DNA from: Algoriphagus ornithinivorans | GTDB lineage: Bacteria > Bacteroidota > Bacteroidia > Cytophagales > Cyclobacteriaceae | NCBI RefSeq assembly: GCF_900115305.1 | Contig: NZ_FOVW01000008.1 | Location: forward strand, 62,001-126,000 | Length of the DNA: 64,000 bases | Direction: 5' to 3' | In this document: in pieces, positions 24,711 through 33,430 of the stretch | Layout: the number at the start of each line of letters is the position of its first letter | Position numbering within the stretch: the first letter of the stretch is position 1 | Position numbers and translations under genes: made by a program | Notes under the pieces: generated by a model | Seen by the model: the letters and a program-made list of their open reading frames with translations, nothing else | Told to the model about the DNA's origin: nothing | Database searches by the model: none

Positions 24711-27386
24711 TTATATGTCAAATTTCACAGTAATAAGCGCATACCTAGGTTGAACCAGATAGGAAAAGGTACTGATCAGATTTTCTGAAAAGCTATCTCT
24801 TCTAATTGATCTGGTGTCCAAAATATTCCAAACTGAGAGCTTCAATTCCCAAGGACTTTTAGGACCCTGATAACTTAGAAAAGCATTGAGAAAATCAAAA
24901 TCGCTCTGAGTTTGTGAGACCTTGTTCAAATACGTGTTATAAGTATAATCCGCATTCAATTTCAAGCCCTTATAAATATCAAGGTCTATTTCCACTTTAG
25001 GACTATGGGTGATAAATGTGTTCTCTATTGGTCCGGAATTGTAAACATTAGAGGTAAAAGAATAAGCCAAATCAACCTCCAAAACCTTGAAAAAAGTACT
25101 GGTCAATCGCGTATCATAAGTCTGAGAAAACTGCTGGTTCCTGACAGGAGAATCATTCAACAATAAATTCGTGCTGAAAGAATTCCATTTTCCACCTACC
25201 TCAAATTTGAGTTTGTTCAAAGATTTGTCGACCCTGATATCTCCATTCAAACTTTCATTGACAGGAGTCGCATTGACTAAACTCAGTAATCTATTAATTC
25301 CTGCAAAGTCGGTATTGGTGATGATATCATCCCTTTTCCGGATATAATTCAGGTTGCCGAAAACACTCAGCCCACTGAAAAAATCATAATGGGAATAATT
25401 AAGATTATGAGTTGTAAATAGGCCATTTTCCAAAATTCGGTTTCCCTGAAAAAGTGCATTATAATCCTGAAGCACAAAGCCTCTAGCTAATTTCTGGATA
25501 TCCATAAAATTCGCCTCAGTCAGATATCTGTAGGTTAGGGATTTATTGGAACGAATATTCCATTTGGCATACATTGAAGGAAGCAGTAATAGCTTATTGA
25601 AATTTTGTTCATTATCTAACTGCAAGTCTCTCCAAGCATACTGGTGTAGATTAAGCGTTGGACTTATGACCCATTTATTCCATTTAGTTTTCCAAGTCAT
25701 CCCTACATACCGGTCCTGAAGTCCAAACTCATTTTCATTTTCAAAATCAGAAAAAGTCTCCTTGGAGCCAACCTGCTCCAATTGGCCAATCAGATTTTGA
25801 GAGAAATTCTGATAGCCTAAAGTCCAGTTCAAATGATTGGTTGGGTTCAGGATATAATAGTAATTGAAAGCAGCCTCCAAAGTATTTGTGGTGATTTCCT
25901 GAGACTGAAGCAACCTGTAAGTTTCTGCATCTGCAATTGGATATAAGCCCTGCAGAGGTTTGAGATTGGTGTTCAAATAAAAAATTGGATCCGAAAACTT
26001 ACTTTCCCAATTGAGTTCAGTTGAAAACACATGACGTTCACTAGGAGCATGATACCACTCTAACTTTTGCTGCAAAGCATAGGGTGTTCGGGTATTACGC
26101 GAGTCAATTCTTTGATTGATGTCTCCAAAATTTGAATTCAAGTCATTTGCATTGCTGATTTCAGAGAGTTTTCCGAATAAACTGTACTTCAGATAAGTTT
26201 CCTCTTTCGGAGTGTAGGTCAATGCATACTTCGCCAATCCGGATTTGTTTTCAACAAAGCTTTCAGAGTTCAATTGCTCTTGGGTATCCTCGCCTGAATT
26301 TAGGTAGGTTCTCAGTGAATTGCTTCCCAGCTGATTGGCTGAAGTCGATGCTATCAAAAACCCCGAATGCCTCCATTTTTTGCTTGGGGAGTAGTTTAGA
26401 TTCAAAGCCCCTAGCGTACTTTGCAAGTCAAAAGCATTGGTTCTATTTGCTATCGGAATCCCCAAATCTTCTGAATTTAGCTGAACTCTTGAACCAGATC
26501 TGGAACTCAAACCAGAAAGTCCCCCACTAAACCTGAAATAATCCTGCAAGGTGAAAGTCTGTTCCCCTACATTATTACTTCCTCCTATCAAATTCACATT
26601 TAATTTCGGAGCGTAATAAAAAGCATTTACATGTCCTAGATATCTTTCCTCCGGTCCTGCTCCTCCGGTCAAGTCTCCGAAAACAAGGTTTTTCTTTCCC
26701 TCTTTCAATTGAATATTCAAAGCCAAAGTTTCATTGGTATCCAAGCCTCTGATAGGTGATACTTCATTGAAATTTTTCAGCACCTGAACTCGATCGACTG
26801 CATTGGCTGGTAAATTCTTAGTAGCCAATTTGGTGTCACCATCAAAAAAAGTCTTTCCATCCACCAAGACCTTGTCTACCTTTTTGCCTTGCACCTTTAC
26901 CTCCCCGTTTTCATCCACTTGAAAACCCGGAAGTTTTTCCAATACATGCTCTAACTTTCGTTCTGCACCTGTGGTGAAAGCATCTGTTTTATAGGTCAAG
27001 GTATCTCCCTTCATGGTCACCGGAAGCTCAGACACCACCTCCACTAAACCCAACTCTGTATCAGCCTGCTGAAGTGTCACATTGAGTGGTTTTTCCGAAT
27101 CCCATTCACTGATAGTTGATTCAAATTGAACGTAACCTACAAAAGAGACTCTCAAGAGATAGCTGGGACCTTCGGCAAGCGTAATTTTGAACCTTCCCTC
27201 AGCATTGGTAATTCCAAAGCCGCCGATTTTTTGAGTGCTCTGATTAATAGCCACTACATTCGCATAAGGTATGGGTCGATTCAGCGAGTCCAGTACTTGC
27301 CCAATAAGGGGTTTGCTTTGACCATAAGCTGAGAGGGCCAATCCAATGAAAAAGGCAAAAAGGAGTAATTTTTTAGAAAAAAGCAT
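24711..27386 (-). CDS. outer-membrane beta-barrel receptor with carboxypeptidase-regulatory-like N-domain
   Basis: An 891-residue outer-membrane protein. After a signal peptide (ending AYGQS) comes a carboxypeptidase-regulatory-like domain (about 22-110: LIGQVLDSLNRPIPYANVVAI, RFKITLAEG). Next is a plug-like domain with VLEKLPGFQVDENGEVKVQGKKVDKVLVDGKTFF, and from about 230 a long barrel of the outer-membrane beta-barrel/TonB-dependent type. No SusD partner is nearby. It lies downstream of the GLPGLI gene on the same strand and divergent from a two-component pair, a recurring Bacteroidota arrangement. The substrate is unknown. Confidence 0.9.
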   Translation of the reverse strand: MLFSKKLLLFAFFIGLALSAYGQSKPLIGQVLDSLNRPIPYANVVAINQSTQKIGGFGITNAEGRFKITLAEGPSYLLRVSFVGYVQFESTISEWDSEKPLNVTLQQADTELGLVEVVSELPVTMKGDTLTYKTDAFTTGAERKLEHVLEKLPGFQVDENGEVKVQGKKVDKVLVDGKTFFDGDTKLATKNLPANAVDRVQVLKNFNEVSPIRGLDTNETLALNIQLKEGKKNLVFGDLTGGAGPEERYLGHVNAFYYAPKLNVNLIGGSNNVGEQTFTLQDYFRFSGGLSGLSSRSGSRVQLNSEDLGIPIANRTNAFDLQSTLGALNLNYSPSKKWRHSGFLIASTSANQLGSNSLRTYLNSGEDTQEQLNSESFVENKSGLAKYALTYTPKEETYLKYSLFGKLSEISNANDLNSNFGDINQRIDSRNTRTPYALQQKLEWYHAPSERHVFSTELNWESKFSDPIFYLNTNLKPLQGLYPIADAETYRLLQSQEITTNTLEAAFNYYYILNPTNHLNWTLGYQNFSQNLIGQLEQVGSKETFSDFENENEFGLQDRYVGMTWKTKWNKWVISPTLNLHQYAWRDLQLDNEQNFNKLLLLPSMYAKWNIRSNKSLTYRYLTEANFMDIQKLARGFVLQDYNALFQGNRILENGLFTTHNLNYSHYDFFSGLSVFGNLNYIRKRDDIITNTDFAGINRLLSLVNATPVNESLNGDIRVDKSLNKLKFEVGGKWNSFSTNLLLNDSPVRNQQFSQTYDTRLTSTFFKVLEVDLAYSFTSNVYNSGPIENTFITHSPKVEIDLDIYKGLKLNADYTYNTYLNKVSQTQSDFDFLNAFLSYQGPKSPWELKLSVWNILDTRSIRRDSFSENLISTFSYLVQPRYALITVKFDI

Positions 27387-27453
27387 TTTGGTTAAGTATG
27401 ATGTATAAAATCAGAAAGCTGGATGAGTTTAGTTAGAAGATACTCTAAAGCGT

Positions 27454-27509
27454 CACATCTTATTTCTAGCCTCTATCTAGTGTCTCGCATCTAGAATCTT
27501 GCTTCTCAA
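27454..27509. repeat. heptanucleotide repeat island A
   Basis: Eight degenerate 7-bp units with TCT at a fixed place: CACATCT, TATTTCT, AGCCTCT, ATCTAGT, GTCTCGC, ATCTAGA, ATCTTGC, TTCTCAA. TCT recurs every 7 bp with one 4-bp phase slip. It fills the gap between the GLPGLI gene and the receptor gene. Similar islands lie at 57736, 59971 and 60411. Confidence 0.7.
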
Positions 27510-27510
27510 A

Positions 27511-28350
27511 TCAATTCCCAATCCGTATCGTAAACCGATTACCATCTCCGGGTTTACCCTGATATCGATTCATCATTTGCTTCATACTTTCCTCTTGCAT
27601 AGCTCTAAACTCTTCCCTATTGACTTCTTTTCCTCTTTTGGGGATCTGAATTTCTACTGGTTCTTTGGAGGGATTCAATTCAATTTTTTCACAAATAAGC
27701 GTTCTCCCCTCACTCTGTAATTCCAAAATAAGTCCAGGCAGACCAAAATAATTTTCAGGACCATGTGGAACGGGGATTTCCGGAGTAAACCAAGCAACTA
27801 CCTGAATCGTGTCTTTCACAGATTCCATTTCAGTCATTCCAGTAGAAAATCTCTGTGAGTCAATGATTCGAGCGTAAATAGCTTTTTGAGCTTGGTAATT
27901 CCCTATTTTTTTTGATTCTCCAGTCAACTCCCATTCTACTGGTTCAAGATTATCTTTGATCAATAAATCTTTCCCCATCATTTCCTGTTCTTGAATGTAA
28001 GTTTGCTCTGCCAAGTTTTTATAAAGTACACGATCCTGACTTCCGGTATTAATCATAATTTGCATTCCGCCGGAAGACGCAGTAGCTGGTCCGCCTCCCA
28101 AACTTTCTACTTGCTTCCAGTTTGATTCGGTTGGAGTGAAAGACAATACATAGTCTCTTTCCATTTGTTTCTTCAATTGAGCTTGGATTTCTGCTATTTG
28201 CTCAGGGTTCATTTTAGTGGAATCCATAGATAATTTTATCTGGGAACTGGATTTGTAAAAAGCCCTTCCTGTTAGGCCTTGGGCCAGTGCTAAGTTTCCC
28301 AGTAAAAAGAAAGAAAAGAATGCCGTGAGAAGTAATGATTTGGTTTTCAT
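27511..28350 (-). CDS. GLPGLI-family exported protein
   Basis: A 279-residue protein; the ATG at 28350 begins a Sec signal (MKTKSLLLTAFFSFFLLGNLALAQ). It carries the family signature as YFGLPGLILELQSEGRTLICEKIEL near residue 200, and the usual preceding motif VAWFTPEIPVPHGPENY. A long middle section is predicted beta-rich (DYVLSFTPTESNWKQVE, ERDYV). GLPGLI proteins are widespread in Bacteroidota with no known biochemical role. The stop lies 124 bp before the receptor gene in the same direction; on the other side, 205 bp away, the two-component genes are divergent. Confidence 0.92.
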   Translation of the reverse strand: MKTKSLLLTAFFSFFLLGNLALAQGLTGRAFYKSSSQIKLSMDSTKMNPEQIAEIQAQLKKQMERDYVLSFTPTESNWKQVESLGGGPATASSGGMQIMINTGSQDRVLYKNLAEQTYIQEQEMMGKDLLIKDNLEPVEWELTGESKKIGNYQAQKAIYARIIDSQRFSTGMTEMESVKDTIQVVAWFTPEIPVPHGPENYFGLPGLILELQSEGRTLICEKIELNPSKEPVEIQIPKRGKEVNREEFRAMQEESMKQMMNRYQGKPGDGNRFTIRIGN

Positions 28351-28400
28351 AGTTCTTTTTGTTTTGTTCACAAATCAAGAAATACTCTCAAAAACATTGA

Positions 28401-28430
28401 GTTAAGCACTGTTAACGAGTGTTAACAGTC
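28401..28430. promoter_or_regulatory. tandem 10-bp repeats, candidate response-regulator operator
   Basis: Three direct repeats begin at 28401, 28411 and 28421: GTTAAGCACT, GTTAACGAGT, GTTAACAGTC. The last two also form a perfect inverted repeat ACTGTTAAC-GAGT-GTTAACAGT (28408-28429). About 10-bp direct repeats are typical of OmpR/PhoB-class sites, and the gene cluster encodes such a regulator. The site is 51 bp from the GLPGLI start and 126 bp from the kinase start. Confidence 0.6.
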
Positions 28431-28555
28431 ATTTTTTAACTTTAATAATGCTTCTATTTTAGCACTGTGAAATCAAGTAAAACTAAATTTCCACAATGGA
28501 TTGGTATTCAAAATGCGAGATTCCATCTGGCATTTGAACAACAAATTCCTTTCAG

Positions 28556-30100
28556 ATGAAAAAGTTACAATTCAAGCGCATAGGGTTTTTAATAGTCTTC
28601 ACCTTACTGGTCAGCATTGGCATTCAGGTTTGGAGAAACTACAACCAGTTTCTGCTGATTCAAGAGCAGCTAGTGTCTGAAATCCAGCAAAGTTTGGACA
28701 ATGCTGTGGAGAACTACTATGCCGAATTGGCGAAAACAGATGTCGTTACCTTAACAGATATGAGATCTGAGAATCAAAGCATTACAGATTCTGGAAACGT
28801 CAAGCAACAGATACAACATTTGAGAATCAAGAAACTGGACACTTTGGGGAGCTTTTTAGACCGAGTCGGCCAGAGTAAAGAACTTTTTCAGGCTCTAGAG
28901 AATGTTGAGAAAGGAGGATTGGACTCATTCCTATGGAAGTCTTCCGACCAAAAAGACAGCTTGAATAATATTGTTTTACTAGACTCTGGTCGAAGTATGG
29001 GTATGGATAAAAAGAACGAGCTCAGGATTTTCATGGGAAAAAGTAATGCAGACAGTATCAACCGCCTCGAATTTCTGACTAGTAAAATCATCATTTCCAT
29101 TACTAGAGATAGCTTAGATTTTGAAAAAATCAATGCCTATTTATTTGAAGAGTTGGACAGAAAAGGTATTGATATCAATTATCGATTAATTCATTTGACT
29201 GGAAATGAAAAAGAAGACAGCCTGCTTGTCTCTAACACTCCGACCATGCCTTTCAAGACGGTTTCAAGATCCACATTCCTTCCTCCGGGACAAAGTTTGG
29301 AGATGTACTTTGAAAATACAGCATTGACTATTCTAAAAAGGGGAATGTTCGAAGTTTTGACTTCCTTACTCTTTCTGGGAATCATTGGCTTTGCCTTTTA
29401 TTATCTATACCAAACCATCAAAAACCAGAAAGAAATAGCAGAAATCAAGCAAGATCTGATTAGTAATATCACTCACGAATTCAAAACCCCTATTGCCACT
29501 ACCCTTTCTGCCATTGAAGGGATTGAACAGTTTAACCCAGCCAATGACCCTGAAAAGAACAAGCGCTATTTGGGAATATCCAAGTCGCAAATGCGCAAGC
29601 TCAATCAGATGGTCGAAAAATTATTAGAAACAGCCACCTTAGATACTGATCAGTTGATTGTAAAAAAAGAGGCAATCGACCCTGAGCCTTTATTGAGGCA
29701 ATTGATCCAAAAATTTCAGACAATAGCTCCTGAAAAGAAAATTGACTTGATTTTGCCCGCACAACTTAAACCTATTTGGGCAGATGCTTTTCACTTTGAA
29801 AATGTGATCTCCAACCTTTTGGATAACGCTGTTAAATATGGAGGGAATGAGATTCTATTAGGCATTGATCAAAATGGTATGCATAAGATTCGAATTCACG
29901 ACAATGGAGGAAATATCGCAGCAGACCAAAAAAACCGGATTTTTGAACAATTTTACAGGATACCTAAAGGAGATGTTCATGATGTGAAAGGTTTTGGGAT
30001 AGGACTATATTATGTTCGGAAGATCCTGGAGAAGCATGAAGGAAAAATAGAACTATTAACGGGAAAAAATTCCACCACATTTATTACCTATTGGCCATGA
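28556..30100 (+). CDS. two-component sensor histidine kinase
   Basis: A 514-residue membrane kinase. One membrane helix at about residues 9-25, a periplasmic domain of some 235 residues (no recognised sensor fold), and a second helix near 265-283. The HisKA domain contains the phospho-acceptor His307 in SNITHEFKTPIATTL. The ATPase domain shows the N-box ISNLLDNAVKYGG, G1 IHDNGG and G2 KGFGIGLYYVRKILE. It overlaps the response regulator by 4 bp (ATGA), indicating coupled translation, and is divergent from the GLPGLI/receptor genes. The periplasmic signal may involve those exported products. Confidence 0.93.
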   Translation: MKKLQFKRIGFLIVFTLLVSIGIQVWRNYNQFLLIQEQLVSEIQQSLDNAVENYYAELAKTDVVTLTDMRSENQSITDSGNVKQQIQHLRIKKLDTLGSFLDRVGQSKELFQALENVEKGGLDSFLWKSSDQKDSLNNIVLLDSGRSMGMDKKNELRIFMGKSNADSINRLEFLTSKIIISITRDSLDFEKINAYLFEELDRKGIDINYRLIHLTGNEKEDSLLVSNTPTMPFKTVSRSTFLPPGQSLEMYFENTALTILKRGMFEVLTSLLFLGIIGFAFYYLYQTIKNQKEIAEIKQDLISNITHEFKTPIATTLSAIEGIEQFNPANDPEKNKRYLGISKSQMRKLNQMVEKLLETATLDTDQLIVKKEAIDPEPLLRQLIQKFQTIAPEKKIDLILPAQLKPIWADAFHFENVISNLLDNAVKYGGNEILLGIDQNGMHKIRIHDNGGNIAADQKNRIFEQFYRIPKGDVHDVKGFGIGLYYVRKILEKHEGKIELLTGKNSTTFITYWP

Positions 30101-30777
30101 GTAAAATCCAAGTACTATTAGCAGAAGATGAGCTGGCTTTAGGCATGATTATACAGGAAAGCCTGGAGAGTCGTGACTTCAAGGTGAGACTCTGCGAGGA
30201 TGGACAAAAGGCTTGGGAAAGTTATCAATCCTCAAAACCGGATATTTTGATATTAGATGTGATGATGCCTAAAAAGGATGGGTTTTCTTTAGCGGAAGAA
30301 ATCCGAAAAATTGATCCCTATACCCCGATTATTTTTTTGACCTCTAAAAGTCAGACAGAAGATGTGGTCAAAGGCTTTGGCTTAGGAGCCAATGACTATG
30401 TACGCAAACCCTTTAGCATGGAGGAATTAATCGTTCGTATCAAGGCTCATCTTGACAGACTGCGAACCCGACAAAATCAGAATGATTGGCTACCGATTGG
30501 TCAATATGAATTTCACCCAACCAAGCAGATTCTCCGAATTAAGGATTCAGAATGCCCATTAACGGCAAGAGAAAGTCAACTTTTGCAAATGCTGTTGGAA
30601 AATGCCAATGACATTACCGACAGAACACTGATTCTGAATCAGATTTGGGGTTCAGACGATTTTTTTAATGCCCGCAGCATGGACGTATTTATCACCAAGC
30701 TCCGAAAAAAATTACAGGATGATCCAGAAATTCAAATTTTGAATATCAGGGGATATGGATTTAAGTTAGTTTGCTAA
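30097..30777 (+). CDS. OmpR-family response regulator
   Basis: A 226-residue DNA-binding response regulator. The receiver domain has the acidic pocket (LLAEDE), phospho-acceptor Asp54 in ILILDVMMPKKDGF, the Thr of IIFLTSKSQTED and the Lys of YVRKPFSMEEL. The C-terminal winged helix includes LTARESQLLQMLL, ILNQIWGSDDFFNARSMDVFITKLRKKL and ILNIRGYGFKL. The ATG at 30097 overlaps the kinase stop; a TTG two codons upstream is less likely. Its probable target is the tandem GTTAA repeat upstream of the kinase gene. Confidence 0.94.
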   Translation: MSKIQVLLAEDELALGMIIQESLESRDFKVRLCEDGQKAWESYQSSKPDILILDVMMPKKDGFSLAEEIRKIDPYTPIIFLTSKSQTEDVVKGFGLGANDYVRKPFSMEELIVRIKAHLDRLRTRQNQNDWLPIGQYEFHPTKQILRIKDSECPLTARESQLLQMLLENANDITDRTLILNQIWGSDDFFNARSMDVFITKLRKKLQDDPEIQILNIRGYGFKLVC

Positions 30778-31104
30778 CACTTTTTGATTGCCTCTGCTCC
30801 ACCTCAATCAGTTAATAATAACCTAAAGAATTTGCTATTTTAGGGGACTAACTGTATTTTAAGGAGAATAGCATTGATTATTTATTACAGATTCATCTTT
30901 TCTTTTGACATTTTCTTCAGATTCAATTGTATCAAGTTTAGAAAAATTTCTAAATTTCTTACATTGATAAAAGAGGATAATATATTGATTGATTAAGAGT
31001 TAGGGTTTGTGTCATTTCCTATCGCAGAGGAAGGCATACTTTAATCCAACCCTAGCTTTTAAATAGCAGTCTGAAAGAGTGTTTTTTGCTTTATTCTTAA
31101 ACCT
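30778..31104. other. intergenic region without a gene
   Basis: This 327-bp AT-rich gap lies between the response regulator and the PAS kinase. I see no terminator with a T-run and no -33/-7 pair. Only a short AT palindrome (TAGAAAAATTTCTA) near 30940 stands out. Confidence 0.5.
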
Positions 31105-33375
31105 ATGGCTAATTCATTTATCGAGGATAATCAAGATCTAGGATTCCAAAAAAGATTATTGGAAGAATTGACCCAATCTGGCACCTGGGAATTGCATATC
31201 CAACAAAACAAATTGTATTGGTCTCAGGGTGTATTTAAAATGCTTGGTTACCAACCCGATGAATTTGAGGTGACTTTTGAGAAAGGCCTTTCCGTAATTC
31301 ACCCAGAAGATAGAAAAAGGGCAATTGATCATATGAGTGAGGTGCTCAACAGCTCCAAGGATTACAATATTAAAAAAAGGCTTATTAAGAAAGATGGTAC
31401 TCATATTTGGGTGATTTCCAAAGCAAAATGGCTAAAAAATAATACGACAGGCGAAACAATCCTTTCAGGTGCTTTTAGGGATATAACCGAAATTTTGTCT
31501 ACCAAGAAAGAATTGGAGACAGTAGTTGAAACTAATCAGTCTTTATATGAGAATTTGGATGGGATTTTTTGGGAGGCAGATGCACAAACATTTGAATTTT
31601 TATTCGTAAGTCCACAAGTTGAAAAAATTACAGGATTTACTCAAGAGGATTGGCTAGCTGATCCCAAATTCTGGCAAAATCACATTTTTCTTGAAGACAG
31701 GGACAGTGCTATAAACCTATGTCACTTGGAAACTCAGAGGTTGAAAGACCATGCATTCGACTACAGATTCATTAAAAAAGATGGCGAATTAATTTGGTTG
31801 AATGATAGAGTGAAGGTGATTTCCGAAAATGGAAAAGCTGTAAAACTTCAGGGTATGATGGTTGATATCACCCGTGAGAAAAATATTACCAAGGCATTAC
31901 AGGAGGAAATAGCCCTCAACCAATCTTTCCTACACAAATTACCCGGAATATTTTTTCTGTTTGACTTAAAAGGGAAAATGATTTTATGGAATCATAATAT
32001 CGAATCAATCTCCGGATATTCAGAACAGGAAATAAGAGAAATGAAGCCAGATGATTTTTTTAAAAAAGAAGATCAAAAGCGGATTTTAGATGAAATAAAA
32101 AAGGTGGCTGATGACAACAGAAATGAAGTTCTGATGGAGATTCAAGCCAAGGATGGCCAAAAGATCCCAGTTCATTTTTCTGCCTCTATAATCCAATATC
32201 AGGGAAAGCCATGCATTCTGGGGATAGGACAAGATATCAGAGAATTGATAGAGTCTAAGAGGCTAATTGAAGAAAATATAGAACGATACGAGTTGGTAAC
32301 GAAAGCCACGAACGAAGCTATCTGGGACTATGATTTCAGAGAGGAAAGTCTTCATTGTGGTGATGGCTTTTTTAAGCTGTTTGGATATGAGCCCTCTGAA
32401 ATGTCCCTCAATAAATTCATCCAACTCATTCATCCTGATGATCAAGAAAGAGTTAATAAAAAAATCCAAGATTACTTGACTCCTGACCCTACCAAAACCA
32501 ATTGGCTGGATGAATTCAGGTTTAAAAAGAAAAATAATATTTACACCTATGTAGTCAGCAAGGCGATTTTCTTAAGAAATAAACAAGGCTATATAACCAG
32601 AATAGTGGGTTCTATTCAAGACATTTCCCATCAAAAGGAATACGAGCGATCCCTCAAAAGTTTGAATGAAAAACTGGAGCTTCATATCCGGGAATTAGCG
32701 TTCTCCAATCAGGAGCTTCAGCGTTTTGCCTTTATTGCATCTCATGATTTGCAAGAACCCCTGAGAATGATCTCTAGCTTTATGGGATTATTGGAAAAAA
32801 GATATGGTGATAAATTAGACGAAAAGGCCTTAAGGTATATCTCTTTCGCTACTGAAGGGGCAAAGCAAATGCAGAGAATTATCCTTGATTTGCTAGAGCA
32901 CTCTCGTGTTGGCAGCCCTGATGAATCAAAAGTTAACCTATCGGTGGATAAGCTTCTGAAGGAAATACAGCTATATCTCAAGAAAAATATTCAAGAAAAA
33001 TCTGTGAAAATCACTCACAGCCAACTTCCTTCTATTCATACTTTTAAAACTCCGCTCTTTCAGATTTTCATGAACTTGATTTCAAATTCAATCAAATATG
33101 CTCATCCTGAAAGAACTCCCGCGATTCACATTGATTGTAAGGAATTAAAAAACCATTGGCAGTTTTCAGTTTCAGATAATGGCATTGGAATTTCGCCTGA
33201 ATATTTTGAAAAGATATTCATCATTTTTGAAAGACTGCATACCAAGGATAAATTTGAAGGAACCGGAATAGGATTGGCTATTGTCAAGAAAGCCGTGGAA
33301 TATCTGGGAGGTGAAGTCAAGGTTTCTTCCGAAATAGGTAAAGGATCGACCTTTACATTCACCATAAAAAAATAA
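31105..33375 (+). CDS. orphan multi-PAS sensor histidine kinase
   Basis: A 756-residue cytoplasmic kinase without signal peptide or membrane helices. Four PAS/PAC units are visible, near residues 20-135, 145-260, 270-380 and 390-505. Three are of the PAS_3 type with HPEDRKRA/HPDDQERV and KKDGTHIWV/KKDGELIWL motifs, each ending in an FRDITE/MVDITRE/IQDISHQ PAC segment. A coiled linker (LKSLNEKLELHIRELAFSNQELQRF) leads to HisKA with His547 in FIASHDLQEPLRM, then an ATPase domain with LISNSIKYAHP, VSDNGIGISPEYFEKIF and EGTGIGLAIVKKAVEYLGG. This resembles bacteriophytochrome-type kinases. No regulator gene is adjacent. Confidence 0.92.
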   Translation: MANSFIEDNQDLGFQKRLLEELTQSGTWELHIQQNKLYWSQGVFKMLGYQPDEFEVTFEKGLSVIHPEDRKRAIDHMSEVLNSSKDYNIKKRLIKKDGTHIWVISKAKWLKNNTTGETILSGAFRDITEILSTKKELETVVETNQSLYENLDGIFWEADAQTFEFLFVSPQVEKITGFTQEDWLADPKFWQNHIFLEDRDSAINLCHLETQRLKDHAFDYRFIKKDGELIWLNDRVKVISENGKAVKLQGMMVDITREKNITKALQEEIALNQSFLHKLPGIFFLFDLKGKMILWNHNIESISGYSEQEIREMKPDDFFKKEDQKRILDEIKKVADDNRNEVLMEIQAKDGQKIPVHFSASIIQYQGKPCILGIGQDIRELIESKRLIEENIERYELVTKATNEAIWDYDFREESLHCGDGFFKLFGYEPSEMSLNKFIQLIHPDDQERVNKKIQDYLTPDPTKTNWLDEFRFKKKNNIYTYVVSKAIFLRNKQGYITRIVGSIQDISHQKEYERSLKSLNEKLELHIRELAFSNQELQRFAFIASHDLQEPLRMISSFMGLLEKRYGDKLDEKALRYISFATEGAKQMQRIILDLLEHSRVGSPDESKVNLSVDKLLKEIQLYLKKNIQEKSVKITHSQLPSIHTFKTPLFQIFMNLISNSIKYAHPERTPAIHIDCKELKNHWQFSVSDNGIGISPEYFEKIFIIFERLHTKDKFEGTGIGLAIVKKAVEYLGGEVKVSSEIGKGSTFTFTIKK

Positions 33376-33404
33376 AAGGGAACAATTTCTAATCCCCTTT
33401 TACC
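33374..33404. terminator. bidirectional terminator candidate
   Basis: AAAAGGG (33374-33380) pairs with CCCTTTT (33395-33401) around a 14-nt loop, between the convergent kinase and sulfatase genes. The stem is short and the loop large, so strength is uncertain. Confidence 0.5.
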
Positions 33405-33430
33405 CATACTTAATCGTTGAATTAAAGCTC

